DNA of 11,400 bases. Source: an uncultured Clostridium sp. (GTDB lineage: Bacteria > Bacillota > Clostridia > Oscillospirales > Acutalibacteraceae). Below, piece by piece: positions 6,059 to 11,400 of the stretch. Each line of letters opens with the position of its first letter. Positions within the stretch are counted from its first letter, which is position 1. Below the pieces are notes generated by a model, which did no database searches, was not told the DNA's origin, and saw only the letters and a program-made list of their open reading frames with translations. The translations under genes and the position numbers were made by a program. The DNA lies in NCBI GenBank assembly GCA_900547915.1, contig URIN01000019.1, positions 1 to 11,400 on the forward strand, read 5' to 3'.

Positions 6059-6084
6059 CTGCTGAAATTCGGGAGGAATTTTTT

Positions 6085-7089
6085 ATGGCAGAAAATAAAA
6101 AAATGCCCGGCGGTGGCGGAGAACGCTATGTTCCTTACAGTGAGCGTACAGGTAATGAATCTGTAGTGTATTTTACAAGAGATCTGTCTGCAGAGGGGCT
6201 TCGCAAAATTTTTGCCCGTGTATCGCAGCCGCTAACGGGTAAGATAGGCGTAAAGCTTCACACAGGTGAGCCGCACGGACCGAATATTATTCCCCGCCCG
6301 TGGGTTGAAGCGCTCATAAAGAATGACTTGCCAAACGCAAATATCGTTGAAACAAACACATATTATGAGGGCGCAAGATATACCACAGAACATCACCGTG
6401 AAACGCTTAAAACAAACGGCTGGACTTTCTGCCCTGTTGATATTATGGACGAGGACGGCACTGTTGCACTGCCGGTAAAAGGCGGAAAATGGTTTGATGA
6501 AATGTATATGGGTAAAAATATTGTAAACTATGATTCGCTGTTTGTTCTTACTCATTTCAAAGGCCACGTGATGGGCGGCTTTGGCGGTTCTAATAAAAAT
6601 ATAGGTATCGGATGTGCTGACGGCAGGATAGGTAAAAAGATGATTCATACTGCCGAAGGCTCTGATGATATGTGGAGCATTGCAGAAGAAGAGCTTATGG
6701 AGAGAATAACGGAATCTTCAAAAGCAACCGTTGATTATTTCAAGGACAGAATTACATTTGTAAATGTACTGCGCAACATGAGCGTATCCTGCGACTGTGA
6801 GGGCGTTGAGGCAGCTCCTGTTGTTACGCCGAACATCGGCATAGTTGCCTCCCTTGATATTCTTGCGGTTGACCAGGCTTCCGTTGACCTTGTTTATGCT
6901 CTTAAGGAGGACGAACATCACGACCTTGTTGAGCGCATCGAAACACGCCACGGTTTGCGTCAGCTTTCATATATGAAAGAGATGGGAATGGGCAATGACA
7001 GGTACAAACTTATAGATATTGACAACGGTGACTGCGAAGTTTCGCTAAAAGATGCCGTTAAAGATGTTGTACCGTTTAAAGCTGAATAA
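6085..7089 (+). CDS. DUF362 family protein
   Basis: The 334-aa product resembles DUF362 proteins: VYFTRDLSAEGL near 28-39, a KIGVKLHTGEP segment (53-62), IVETNTYYEG (87-96), FVLTHFKGHVMGGFGGSNKNIGIGC (153-177) and CADGRIGKKMIHT (177-189). Many relatives carry a 2x[4Fe-4S] ferredoxin insertion; no CxxCxxC cluster is present here, only C177, C236 and C238 (CDC) and isolated cysteines. The biochemical activity of the family is not firmly established. The start at 6085 has GGGAGGA 7-8 bases upstream. An in-frame ATG at 6010 lies within the -10 box of the promoter and cannot be used from it. Expression from a MerR-type promoter suggests induction by a small electrophile, metal or redox signal. A terminator follows the stop directly. 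Confidence 0.8.
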   Translation: MAENKKMPGGGGERYVPYSERTGNESVVYFTRDLSAEGLRKIFARVSQPLTGKIGVKLHTGEPHGPNIIPRPWVEALIKNDLPNANIVETNTYYEGARYTTEHHRETLKTNGWTFCPVDIMDEDGTVALPVKGGKWFDEMYMGKNIVNYDSLFVLTHFKGHVMGGFGGSNKNIGIGCADGRIGKKMIHTAEGSDDMWSIAEEELMERITESSKATVDYFKDRITFVNVLRNMSVSCDCEGVEAAPVVTPNIGIVASLDILAVDQASVDLVYALKEDEHHDLVERIETRHGLRQLSYMKEMGMGNDRYKLIDIDNGDCEVSLKDAVKDVVPFKAE

Positions 7090-7094
7090 AAGAT

Positions 7095-7123
7095 AGCGCT
7101 CCGTTTAGACGGAGCGCTTTTTT
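7095..7123 (+). terminator. intrinsic terminator after the DUF362 gene
   Basis: AGCGCTCCGT pairs perfectly with ACGGAGCGCT over 10 bp around a TTAG loop and is followed by TTTTTT. Confidence 0.95.
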
Positions 7124-7180
7124 ATACTTGAATTATGGTGCATATGTCAAATTAAAAATATTTTGTTAAGCTGCTAAACA

Positions 7181-7195
7181 ATACTTGACAAGTAT
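7181..7195. promoter_or_regulatory. candidate MarR operator over the -35 box
   Basis: ATACTTG-A-CAAGTAT is a perfect palindrome with 7-bp arms that contains the -35 box TTGACA (7185-7190). Its position would block RNA polymerase when occupied, and it lies directly upstream of a MarR-family gene. A matching half-site, ATACTTGA, occurs at 7124-7131. Confidence 0.6.
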
Positions 7196-7213
7196 ATACC
7201 TGCGCGCTATAAT
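7185..7213 (+). promoter_or_regulatory. consensus promoter of the marR-sufC-sufB operon
   Basis: TTGACA (7185-7190), a 17-bp spacer and TATAAT (7208-7213), a perfect match to the sigma-A consensus. Such a strong promoter normally needs a repressor, and the palindrome over the -35 box fits this. The in-frame ATG at 7214 touches the -10 box and would precede the transcript, which supports ATG 7241 as the real start. Confidence 0.93.
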
Positions 7214-7240
7214 ATGAAAAAACAGGACAGGAGGATTTAT

Positions 7241-7753
7241 ATGCAGTGCGAAATATCAAAGATATTTTTTGATATGCTTGGCGAAATATTCGCAGAGCAG
7301 AAGCAGCCGCTTGACTGCGGCGGAAAGTTTATGCTTTACCGCTCTGAAATCAATCTGCTGGAGCTTATAGGAAGCTGCCCTGAATCAAACGTGAGCAAGC
7401 TTTCTGAAAAATCCTCCGTTACAAAAAGCGCGGTAACTCAGATAAGTATGAAGCTGTGCGAAAAAGGACTTATAGAAACATATAAAAATCCCCATAATAA
7501 AAAGGAAAAATATTTTCGTCTGACACCTGCGGGTGAAGAGGCGAAACAGCAGTACGAGGAGATGAACAGAAAGGCCGCTGCGAATATGCGCGCTTATCTC
7601 TGCGCTCTGAGCATTGATGAAAAAAAGACCATTATGGAATTTATAAATAAGGCAAAGGAATATATGCCGGCGTGCAGTTTTAGTTGTGCGTGTGAGGCGG
7701 AAAACAAAACACCGTGCCTTTCGGCGGAAAAAAGGAGTAATGAAAATGCTTGA
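7241..7753 (+). CDS. MarR-family regulator with cysteine-rich C-terminal tail
   Basis: The 170-aa protein has a winged helix of MarR type. EINLLELIGSCPESNVSKLSE (36-56) leads into the recognition region KSSVTKSAVTQISMKLCEKGLIE (57-79), and the wing is YKNPHNKKEKYFRLTPAG (81-98). Helices up to about 142 should form the dimer. The tail is unusual: C145-x3-C149-x-C151-x7-C159 lies after the last dimer helix, and there are five further cysteines (C3, C26, C46, C73, C121). Four clustered cysteines could bind an Fe-S cluster or metal, or act as a thiol switch. The start at 7241 follows AGGAGGA. The stop overlaps sufC by 8 nt. It is most simply an autoregulator of this Fe-S assembly operon; this role is inferred. 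Confidence 0.88.
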   Translation: MQCEISKIFFDMLGEIFAEQKQPLDCGGKFMLYRSEINLLELIGSCPESNVSKLSEKSSVTKSAVTQISMKLCEKGLIETYKNPHNKKEKYFRLTPAGEEAKQQYEEMNRKAAANMRAYLCALSIDEKKTIMEFINKAKEYMPACSFSCACEAENKTPCLSAEKRSNENA

Positions 7754-8489
7754 ACTTAAAAACATTTCCTTTTCTGTTGAGGATGAAGCAAATAAAAAGC
7801 AAAAGGAAATTTTAAATAATATAAATCTTACTGTTGATGAGGACAGCTTTGTTGTTATCACAGGCCCTAATGGCGGCGGAAAATCAACGCTTGCCAAGAT
7901 AATTATGGGCATTGAAAAGCCCTCTTCGGGTCAGATAATCTACAAGGGGCAGGATATAACAAATCTTGAAATAAATGAGCGAGCAAAGCTCGGTATCGGT
8001 TTTGCTTTTCAGCAGCCTGTACGTTTTAAGGGACTCACGGTGCGTGACCTTCTAAGTCTTGCAGTAAACAGGGCAGTGGATACTCACGAAATCTGCGGTT
8101 ACCTTTCAGAAGTAGGATTGTGCGCAGCCGATTATATAAACAGGGAGATCAATTCAAGCCTATCGGGCGGCGAACTCAAGAGAATCGAAATTGCCATGCT
8201 TATGGCGCGTGGAGTTGACTTTTCACTGTTTGACGAGCCTGAGGCAGGCATAGACCTGTGGAGTTTTAATAATCTTATAGCTGTTTTTGAAAAACTCAGA
8301 GACGAAAAACACGGCGCTGTTGTTATCATTTCTCATCAGGAAAGAATACTTGAAATAGCGGACAAACTAGTTGTCGTTTCAGGCGGAGAGATAACGGCGG
8401 AAGGTTCTAAAGATGAGATACTGCCAGAACTTCTTTCCGATTCAAGCGCATGCAAATTTTACAAGGCAAGGAGGAGCAGCAATGAATGA
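7746..8489 (+). CDS. sufC: SufC/SmsC Fe-S assembly ATPase
   Basis: This 247-aa ABC ATPase has Walker A GPNGGGKST (40-48), a Q-loop in FAFQQPVRFKGLTV (87-99), signature LSGGELKRIEIAM (139-151), Walker B FSLFDEPEAGID (159-170) and the switch histidine in VIISHQ (H197). The SufC-typical FAFQxPxxxxG and LSGGExKRxEI wording separates it from transporter ATPases. It would energise cluster building on the SufB-like scaffold encoded next. Two ATGs are possible; 7746 is preferred because AAAGGAG is 8 bases upstream, whereas the ATG at 7740 lies only 2 bases from it. Start and stop both overlap neighbours by 8 nt, implying coupled translation and matched amounts. No cysteine desulfurase (SufS), SufU or second scaffold is nearby. 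Confidence 0.94.
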   Translation: MLELKNISFSVEDEANKKQKEILNNINLTVDEDSFVVITGPNGGGKSTLAKIIMGIEKPSSGQIIYKGQDITNLEINERAKLGIGFAFQQPVRFKGLTVRDLLSLAVNRAVDTHEICGYLSEVGLCAADYINREINSSLSGGELKRIEIAMLMARGVDFSLFDEPEAGIDLWSFNNLIAVFEKLRDEKHGAVVIISHQERILEIADKLVVVSGGEITAEGSKDEILPELLSDSSACKFYKARRSSNE

Positions 8490-9414
8490 TATAAAAAACA
8501 ACCCGGTTTTGGGCGGGCTGCTCAAAACGATTGCGGGAATAGCTGATACGCCGAAAGGCGCTTATAATATCAGAGTAGACGGTCAGGGAATAGGCCGCCA
8601 GAGTACAAAGAATATTGAGATAGTACCCAAGCCGGAAGGTAAGGGTATTGAGATCTATGTAAAACCAGGCACAAAAGGCGAATTCGTTCATATTCCCGTT
8701 GTTGTTGATAAAAGCGGTTTTCAGGATCTTGTTTATAATGATTTCTATATTGGTGATGATTCTGATGTTGATATCATAGCCGGATGCGGTATTCACAATG
8801 ACGGCGAACACCTTTCTCAGCACGATGGTATCCACACTTTCCACGTTGGCAAAAACGCAAAGGTACGTTATGTTGAAAAGCATTACGGAGAGGGCAACGG
8901 AAGCGGCGAGAGAGTTCTTAACCCCGTAACTGTGGTTCACCTTGAAAAGGGCGCTTATCTTGAAATGGAAACCGTGCAGATAGAGGGCGTTGATTCCACA
9001 AAGCGTGTAACAAATGCTGATTTAAAGGAAAACGCTCAGCTCGTTATTAAAGAAAAAATAATGACAAGCGGCAATCAGTTTGCCAAAACGGATTTTACCG
9101 TTGAGTTAAACGGCGAAAATTCAAGTGCGCAGATAAGCTCCCGCTCAGTTGCAAAGGGCAATTCAAAACAGGAATTCTATTCGGCGCTTCACGGCAATGC
9201 TGAATGTTCGGGTCATTCGGAATGCGATTCCATTATTATGGAAAATGGCTTCGTAAAATCCGTTCCTGAAATCATTGCAAATGATGTAAACGCTTCTCTT
9301 ATCCATGAGGCAGCAATAGGAAAAATTGCGGGAGAGCAGATAACTAAGCTTATGACGCTTGGCCTTTCTTATGAAGAGGCAGAAGCTCAAATCGTAAAAG
9401 GTTTCCTCAAATAA
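8482..9414 (+). CDS. sufB: SufB/D-like scaffold (SmsB type)
   Basis: The 310-aa protein is much shorter than classical SufB (about 470-495 aa) and lacks its long N-terminal region, matching the compact scaffold of the SUF-like minimal system (SmsCB) of anaerobes and archaea. The core is beta-helical (about 40-230). The conserved C-terminal signature NSKQEFYSALHGNAECSGHSECDSII runs from 227, with C242 and C248, C248 being the likely cluster or sulfur ligand position. SLIHEAAIGKI (272-282) with E276 and the SufC-binding helix LGLSYEEAEAQIVKGFL (293-309) follow. C102 in GCGIHNDGEH is the other cysteine. The start overlaps the sufC stop (ATGAATGA) behind GGAGGAG. With SufC it would assemble [4Fe-4S] clusters in the cytoplasm. 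Confidence 0.92.
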   Translation: MNDIKNNPVLGGLLKTIAGIADTPKGAYNIRVDGQGIGRQSTKNIEIVPKPEGKGIEIYVKPGTKGEFVHIPVVVDKSGFQDLVYNDFYIGDDSDVDIIAGCGIHNDGEHLSQHDGIHTFHVGKNAKVRYVEKHYGEGNGSGERVLNPVTVVHLEKGAYLEMETVQIEGVDSTKRVTNADLKENAQLVIKEKIMTSGNQFAKTDFTVELNGENSSAQISSRSVAKGNSKQEFYSALHGNAECSGHSECDSIIMENGFVKSVPEIIANDVNASLIHEAAIGKIAGEQITKLMTLGLSYEEAEAQIVKGFLK

Positions 9415-9421
9415 AAATATT

Positions 9422-9461
9422 GGCGGACGGCTCATTTTTTGTTCTGGTCCGCCTGCTTTTT
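9422..9461 (+). terminator. intrinsic terminator of the Fe-S assembly operon
   Basis: GGCGGAC pairs with GTCCGCC across an 18-base loop, followed by TGCTTTTTATT. It starts 7 bases after the scaffold stop codon. Confidence 0.8.
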
Positions 9462-9495
9462 ATTCATATATGGTCATGTTAACGCAGAAAAATAC

Positions 9496-9512
9496 ATTGC
9501 AATAATTGCAAT
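9496..9512. promoter_or_regulatory. ATTGCAAT-A-ATTGCAAT palindrome
   Basis: Two copies of the self-complementary octamer ATTGCAAT flank one A, giving a 17-bp near-perfect palindrome about 40 bp upstream of the -35 box of the DUF2798 leader promoter. Position and symmetry fit an activator site, but no regulator can be named. Confidence 0.35.
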
Positions 9513-9552
9513 TCAGAATTATAAATCCCTCTTTTTATAGCAGAAAGCGGTA

Positions 9553-9581
9553 TTGACTTTTAAAATTGCGCGTGGTAAAAT
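9553..9581 (+). promoter_or_regulatory. promoter of the DUF2798 leader
   Basis: TTGACT (9553-9558), a 17-bp spacer and TAAAAT (9576-9581); transcription would start near 9588, about 104 bases before the DUF2798 start codon. Confidence 0.75.
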
Positions 9582-9612
9582 ACTGGCAATTAATGGTAGT
9601 TGCAGTTATGTC

Positions 9613-9651
9613 AAAGACAGAGCGAGACGAAAGTTTCCCTCTGTCTTTTTT
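9613..9651 (+). terminator. leader terminator (attenuator or small-RNA end)
   Basis: AAAGACAGAG pairs with CTCTGTCTTT over 10 bp. After a C/C mismatch the stem continues as GAGAC/GTTTC capped by a GAAA tetraloop, and TTTTTT follows. It lies inside the leader, about 25 bases after the predicted transcription start and 40 bases before the DUF2798 start. It would end most transcripts as a roughly 60-base RNA unless opened. TGTC at 9609-9612 can pair with the GACA of the first arm (TGTC-AAA-GACA), a possible but weak competing fold. Confidence 0.75.
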
Positions 9652-9691
9652 GTTTGTAACGCTTAAATATTTATATAAAAGGAGAATTTAA

Positions 9692-10174
9692 ATGCCTAAA
9701 ACAAAATTTCAGGAAGTCGTATTTACATTGCTTATGGTAATCGTTATGGTTTATGCTATGATATGCTACAATGTGGCAATAGCAATGGGAGGCATGCAAA
9801 ACAAAGTATTCGTTGCCGCGCTGAGTGAACTGCCTATAATGGGAGTAATAGGTTTTGTGCTTGATACTTTTATTGCCGGTCCGCTTGCGAAAAAATGCGC
9901 TTTTAAAATTGCAGACCCGAAAAAAGACAGACCGTTCTTCATAATTCTTGCAATATCAGTATTTTCCGTTTTATTTATGTGCCCAATGATGAGTTTTGCC
10001 GCGGCAATTCTTTTCAACGGCGGTTTTAATACGGAGATAGTTGCCACTTGGATAGGACTGACAGTTAAAAATTTCCCAATGGCTTTTTTCTGGCAGCTTT
10101 GCGTTGCCGGCCCTCTTGTAAGATTTATTTTTTCAAAGATATTCCGAACAAAAGCAAAGGCGGCTAATAATTAA
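9692..10174 (+). CDS. DUF2798 tandem-repeat membrane protein
   Basis: The 160-aa protein has four predicted membrane helices (about 8-32, 41-65, 82-108, 118-149) arranged as two copies of a two-helix unit. Each unit ends in a similar motif: FIAGPLAKK at 60-68 and CVAGPLVRF at 137-145. This internal duplication is the pattern I associate with DUF2798 proteins. Function is unknown for the family; it acts in the cytoplasmic membrane. AAAGGAG lies 7 bases before the ATG. The gene stands alone, with a terminator hairpin in its leader and another after it, so it is probably regulated by transcription termination. Confidence 0.82.
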   Translation: MPKTKFQEVVFTLLMVIVMVYAMICYNVAIAMGGMQNKVFVAALSELPIMGVIGFVLDTFIAGPLAKKCAFKIADPKKDRPFFIILAISVFSVLFMCPMMSFAAAILFNGGFNTEIVATWIGLTVKNFPMAFFWQLCVAGPLVRFIFSKIFRTKAKAANN

Positions 10175-10204
10175 TGCTTGTGCCAAAAGCGTCACAATAA
10201 AAGA

Positions 10205-10241
10205 AAAATCCCTGCGTCAGTTTAACTGACACCGGGATTTT
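10205..10241. terminator. terminator shared by convergent genes
   Basis: AAAATCCC (10205-10212) pairs with GGGATTTT (10234-10241) and an inner GTCAGTT-T-AACTGAC stem fills most of the middle. The T-rich side is strongest on the minus strand (TTTTTCTTTT), so it mainly ends the aminotransferase transcript, but it can also stop plus-strand transcription from the DUF2798 gene. Confidence 0.85.
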
Positions 10242-10266
10242 GTATTTGTTGTTATTATATAAAAAC

Positions 10267-11298
10267 TCAGTCAACTTTGATCTCGTGAACCCAGCCTTCG
10301 GGGCCTTCAATAGTGCCCATCTGGATGCCTGTAAGAGTATCATAAAGCTTTTTGATAACGGGACCCATTTCTTCCATTCCGCTCGGGAAGCAAATTTCTG
10401 TGCCGTGGTCAACAATCTTGCCAACAGGGCTGATTACAGCAGCTGTGCCGCAAAGTCCGCACTCAGCAAAATCCTTAACTTCTTCAAGAGCAACCTTTCT
10501 GTGCTCAACTTTCATGCCAAGGATGTGTTCTGCAACATAGCAGAGTGAACGCCTTGTGATTGAAGGCAGGATTGAGCCTGACTTAGGAGTTACAACAGTG
10601 CCGTCCTTTGTGATGAACAGGAAGTTTGCGCCGCCTGTTTCCTCAACATAGGTTCTTGTTGCGGCATCAAGGTACATATTTTCGTCATAACCCTCTTTAT
10701 GTGCTTCAACGATTGCGTGAAGGCTCATTGCGTAGTTAAGACCTGCCTTGATATGACCTGTTCCGTGTGGTGCGGCTCTGTCATAATCGCAAACACGGAT
10801 AGTAATCGGCTTTGCGCCGCCCTTGAAATATGGGCCAACAGGTGTGCAGAAAATTCTGAACTGATATTCGTCAGCCGGCTTTACACCGATTACGGGGTTT
10901 GAGCCGAACATATACGGGCGGATATAAAGAGTTGCGCCTGAGCCGTAGGGAGGTACCCATGCGGCATTTGCCTTTACTACTTTTTCAACTGCCTCAACAA
11001 ATTTATCCTCTGGATAAACCGGCATTTCAAGTCTTTCAGCAGAAGCCTTAAGACGTGCTGCGTTAAGATCGGGGCGGAAGCATACTATTCTGCCGTCCTC
11101 TGTTGTATATGCTTTAAGTCCTTCAAATACTGACTGAGAGTACTGAAGAACGCCTGCGCACTCGTTCATTGTGATATTCGGATCAGATGTGAGAACACCT
11201 TCATCCCATTTGCCGTCCTTATAGTTAGACACGAATCTGGCATCGGTGGGCATATATCCGAAGCCGAGATTTGACCAGTCGATATTTTTCTTTTCCAT
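10267..11298 (-). CDS. ilvE: branched-chain amino acid aminotransferase
   Basis: The 343-aa fold-type IV PLP enzyme moves the amino group between glutamate and the keto acids of Leu, Ile and Val, the last step of their synthesis or first of their breakdown. The cofactor lysine is K184 in HGTGHIKAGLNYA. Other signatures are YSQSVFEGLKAY (53-64), RPDLNAARL (75-83), YVEETGGANFLFI (217-229), SILPSITRRSL (242-252) and GTAAVISPVG (284-293). CGLC at 280-283 is a CxxC like the redox pair of mammalian BCATs. The start at 11298 (MEKKNID) is chosen over an in-frame ATG at 11346 because AAAGAAAGAAG precedes it and the homologous region begins here. A TAAAAT (-10 candidate, 11339-11334) would need a -35 at about 11357-11362, which is already adapter, so the promoter is not recoverable here. 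Confidence 0.96.
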   Translation of the reverse strand: MEKKNIDWSNLGFGYMPTDARFVSNYKDGKWDEGVLTSDPNITMNECAGVLQYSQSVFEGLKAYTTEDGRIVCFRPDLNAARLKASAERLEMPVYPEDKFVEAVEKVVKANAAWVPPYGSGATLYIRPYMFGSNPVIGVKPADEYQFRIFCTPVGPYFKGGAKPITIRVCDYDRAAPHGTGHIKAGLNYAMSLHAIVEAHKEGYDENMYLDAATRTYVEETGGANFLFITKDGTVVTPKSGSILPSITRRSLCYVAEHILGMKVEHRKVALEEVKDFAECGLCGTAAVISPVGKIVDHGTEICFPSGMEEMGPVIKKLYDTLTGIQMGTIEGPEGWVHEIKVD

Positions 11299-11351
11299 AA
11301 AAAAGACTTCTTTCTTTAGAATTTGTTGTAATAATTTTACTACCATTAATG

Positions 11352-11400
11352 CTGTCTCTTATACACATCTCCGAGCCCACGAGACGGACTCCTATATCGT
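11352..11400. other. Illumina Nextera adapter plus index (non-genomic)
   Basis: From 11352 the sequence is the Nextera transposon end CTGTCTCTTATACACATCT followed by CCGAGCCCACGAGAC, the read-2 adapter arm (34 bases, exact as remembered). The next eight bases GGACTCCT match the i7 index I recall as N705. ATATCGT then matches the start of the P7 arm (ATCTCGT) with one mismatch. The genomic contig therefore ends at about 11351. Confidence 0.97.

Noticed and set aside
6010..6084. 25-residue N-terminal extension of the DUF362 protein
   Set aside because: The upstream ATG overlaps the promoter region before the predicted transcription start, and a strong GGGAGGA lies before ATG 6085.
7686..7745. 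Longer start for the SufC ATPase
   Set aside because: The extra residues overlap the regulator gene in another frame and lack ABC-domain similarity; ATG 7746 has the ribosome site.
7385..7912. 175-aa antisense frame across marR and sufC
   Set aside because: It is a shadow of two well supported genes and has no domain or ribosome site of its own.
8413..8481. Longer start for the SufB-like scaffold
   Set aside because: It would overlap sufC by 77 bases; ATG 8482 has GGAGGAG upstream and fits the family start.
9588..9651. Known riboswitch in the DUF2798 leader
   Set aside because: Only about 25 bases precede the terminator, and I see no fluoride, guanidine, preQ1 or other recognisable core.
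10240..10548. 102-aa plus-strand frame antisense to the aminotransferase
   Set aside because: It starts in the terminator region and follows the shadow of the aminotransferase codons; no ribosome site.
1..11351. CRISPR array, insertion sequence or integrase
   Set aside because: No spaced direct repeats, transposase motifs or terminal inverted repeats are visible anywhere in the window.

Overview
The window reads as a chromosomal contig end from a low-GC, Gram-positive anaerobe, most likely a Clostridia (Ruminococcaceae/Lachnospiraceae-like) gut bacterium. This is inferred from strong AGGAGG-type ribosome sites, consensus sigma-A promoters, a class B sortase, a clostridial XRE-type regulator with a CC-x-x-C motif, and a two-gene SUF-like minimal Fe-S assembly system. 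The last 49 bases are not genomic: they are Illumina Nextera adapter plus index.

Left part (1-2680, AT-rich, all genes on the minus strand): a compact run of small genes encodes a 44-aa protein, a DEDDh 3'-5' exonuclease, a TM2-domain protein, a single-pass membrane protein, an acidic zinc-ribbon protein and the start of another gene that runs off the edge. Upstream of this run, an XRE-type regulator has its own consensus promoter and terminator. The stretch lies at the 3' end of tRNA-Pro(UGG), where integrated elements often sit, but no integrase or att repeat is visible.

Middle (2758-7123, plus strand): a nicotinamidase-like hydrolase and nicotinate phosphoribosyltransferase share a TAATG junction and form an NAD salvage pair. 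A class B sortase follows 19 bp later. A DUF362 protein comes next, behind a promoter with a 19-bp spacer and an internal dyad, the hallmark of MerR-type control; no MerR gene is in the window.

Right part (7124-10241, plus strand): a MarR-family regulator with a cysteine-rich C-terminal tail leads an operon with SufC and a short SufB/D-like scaffold (SmsC/SmsB type). Both junctions overlap by exactly 8 nt, and a perfect palindrome covers the -35 box, so the regulator is well placed to sense Fe-S or redox state and control the operon and itself. A DUF2798 membrane protein follows. Its leader contains its own promoter and then a strong intrinsic terminator before the start codon, suggesting attenuation or a small RNA.

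Right edge (10205-11400): a branched-chain aminotransferase on the minus strand, complete, but with its promoter cut off by the adapter sequence.
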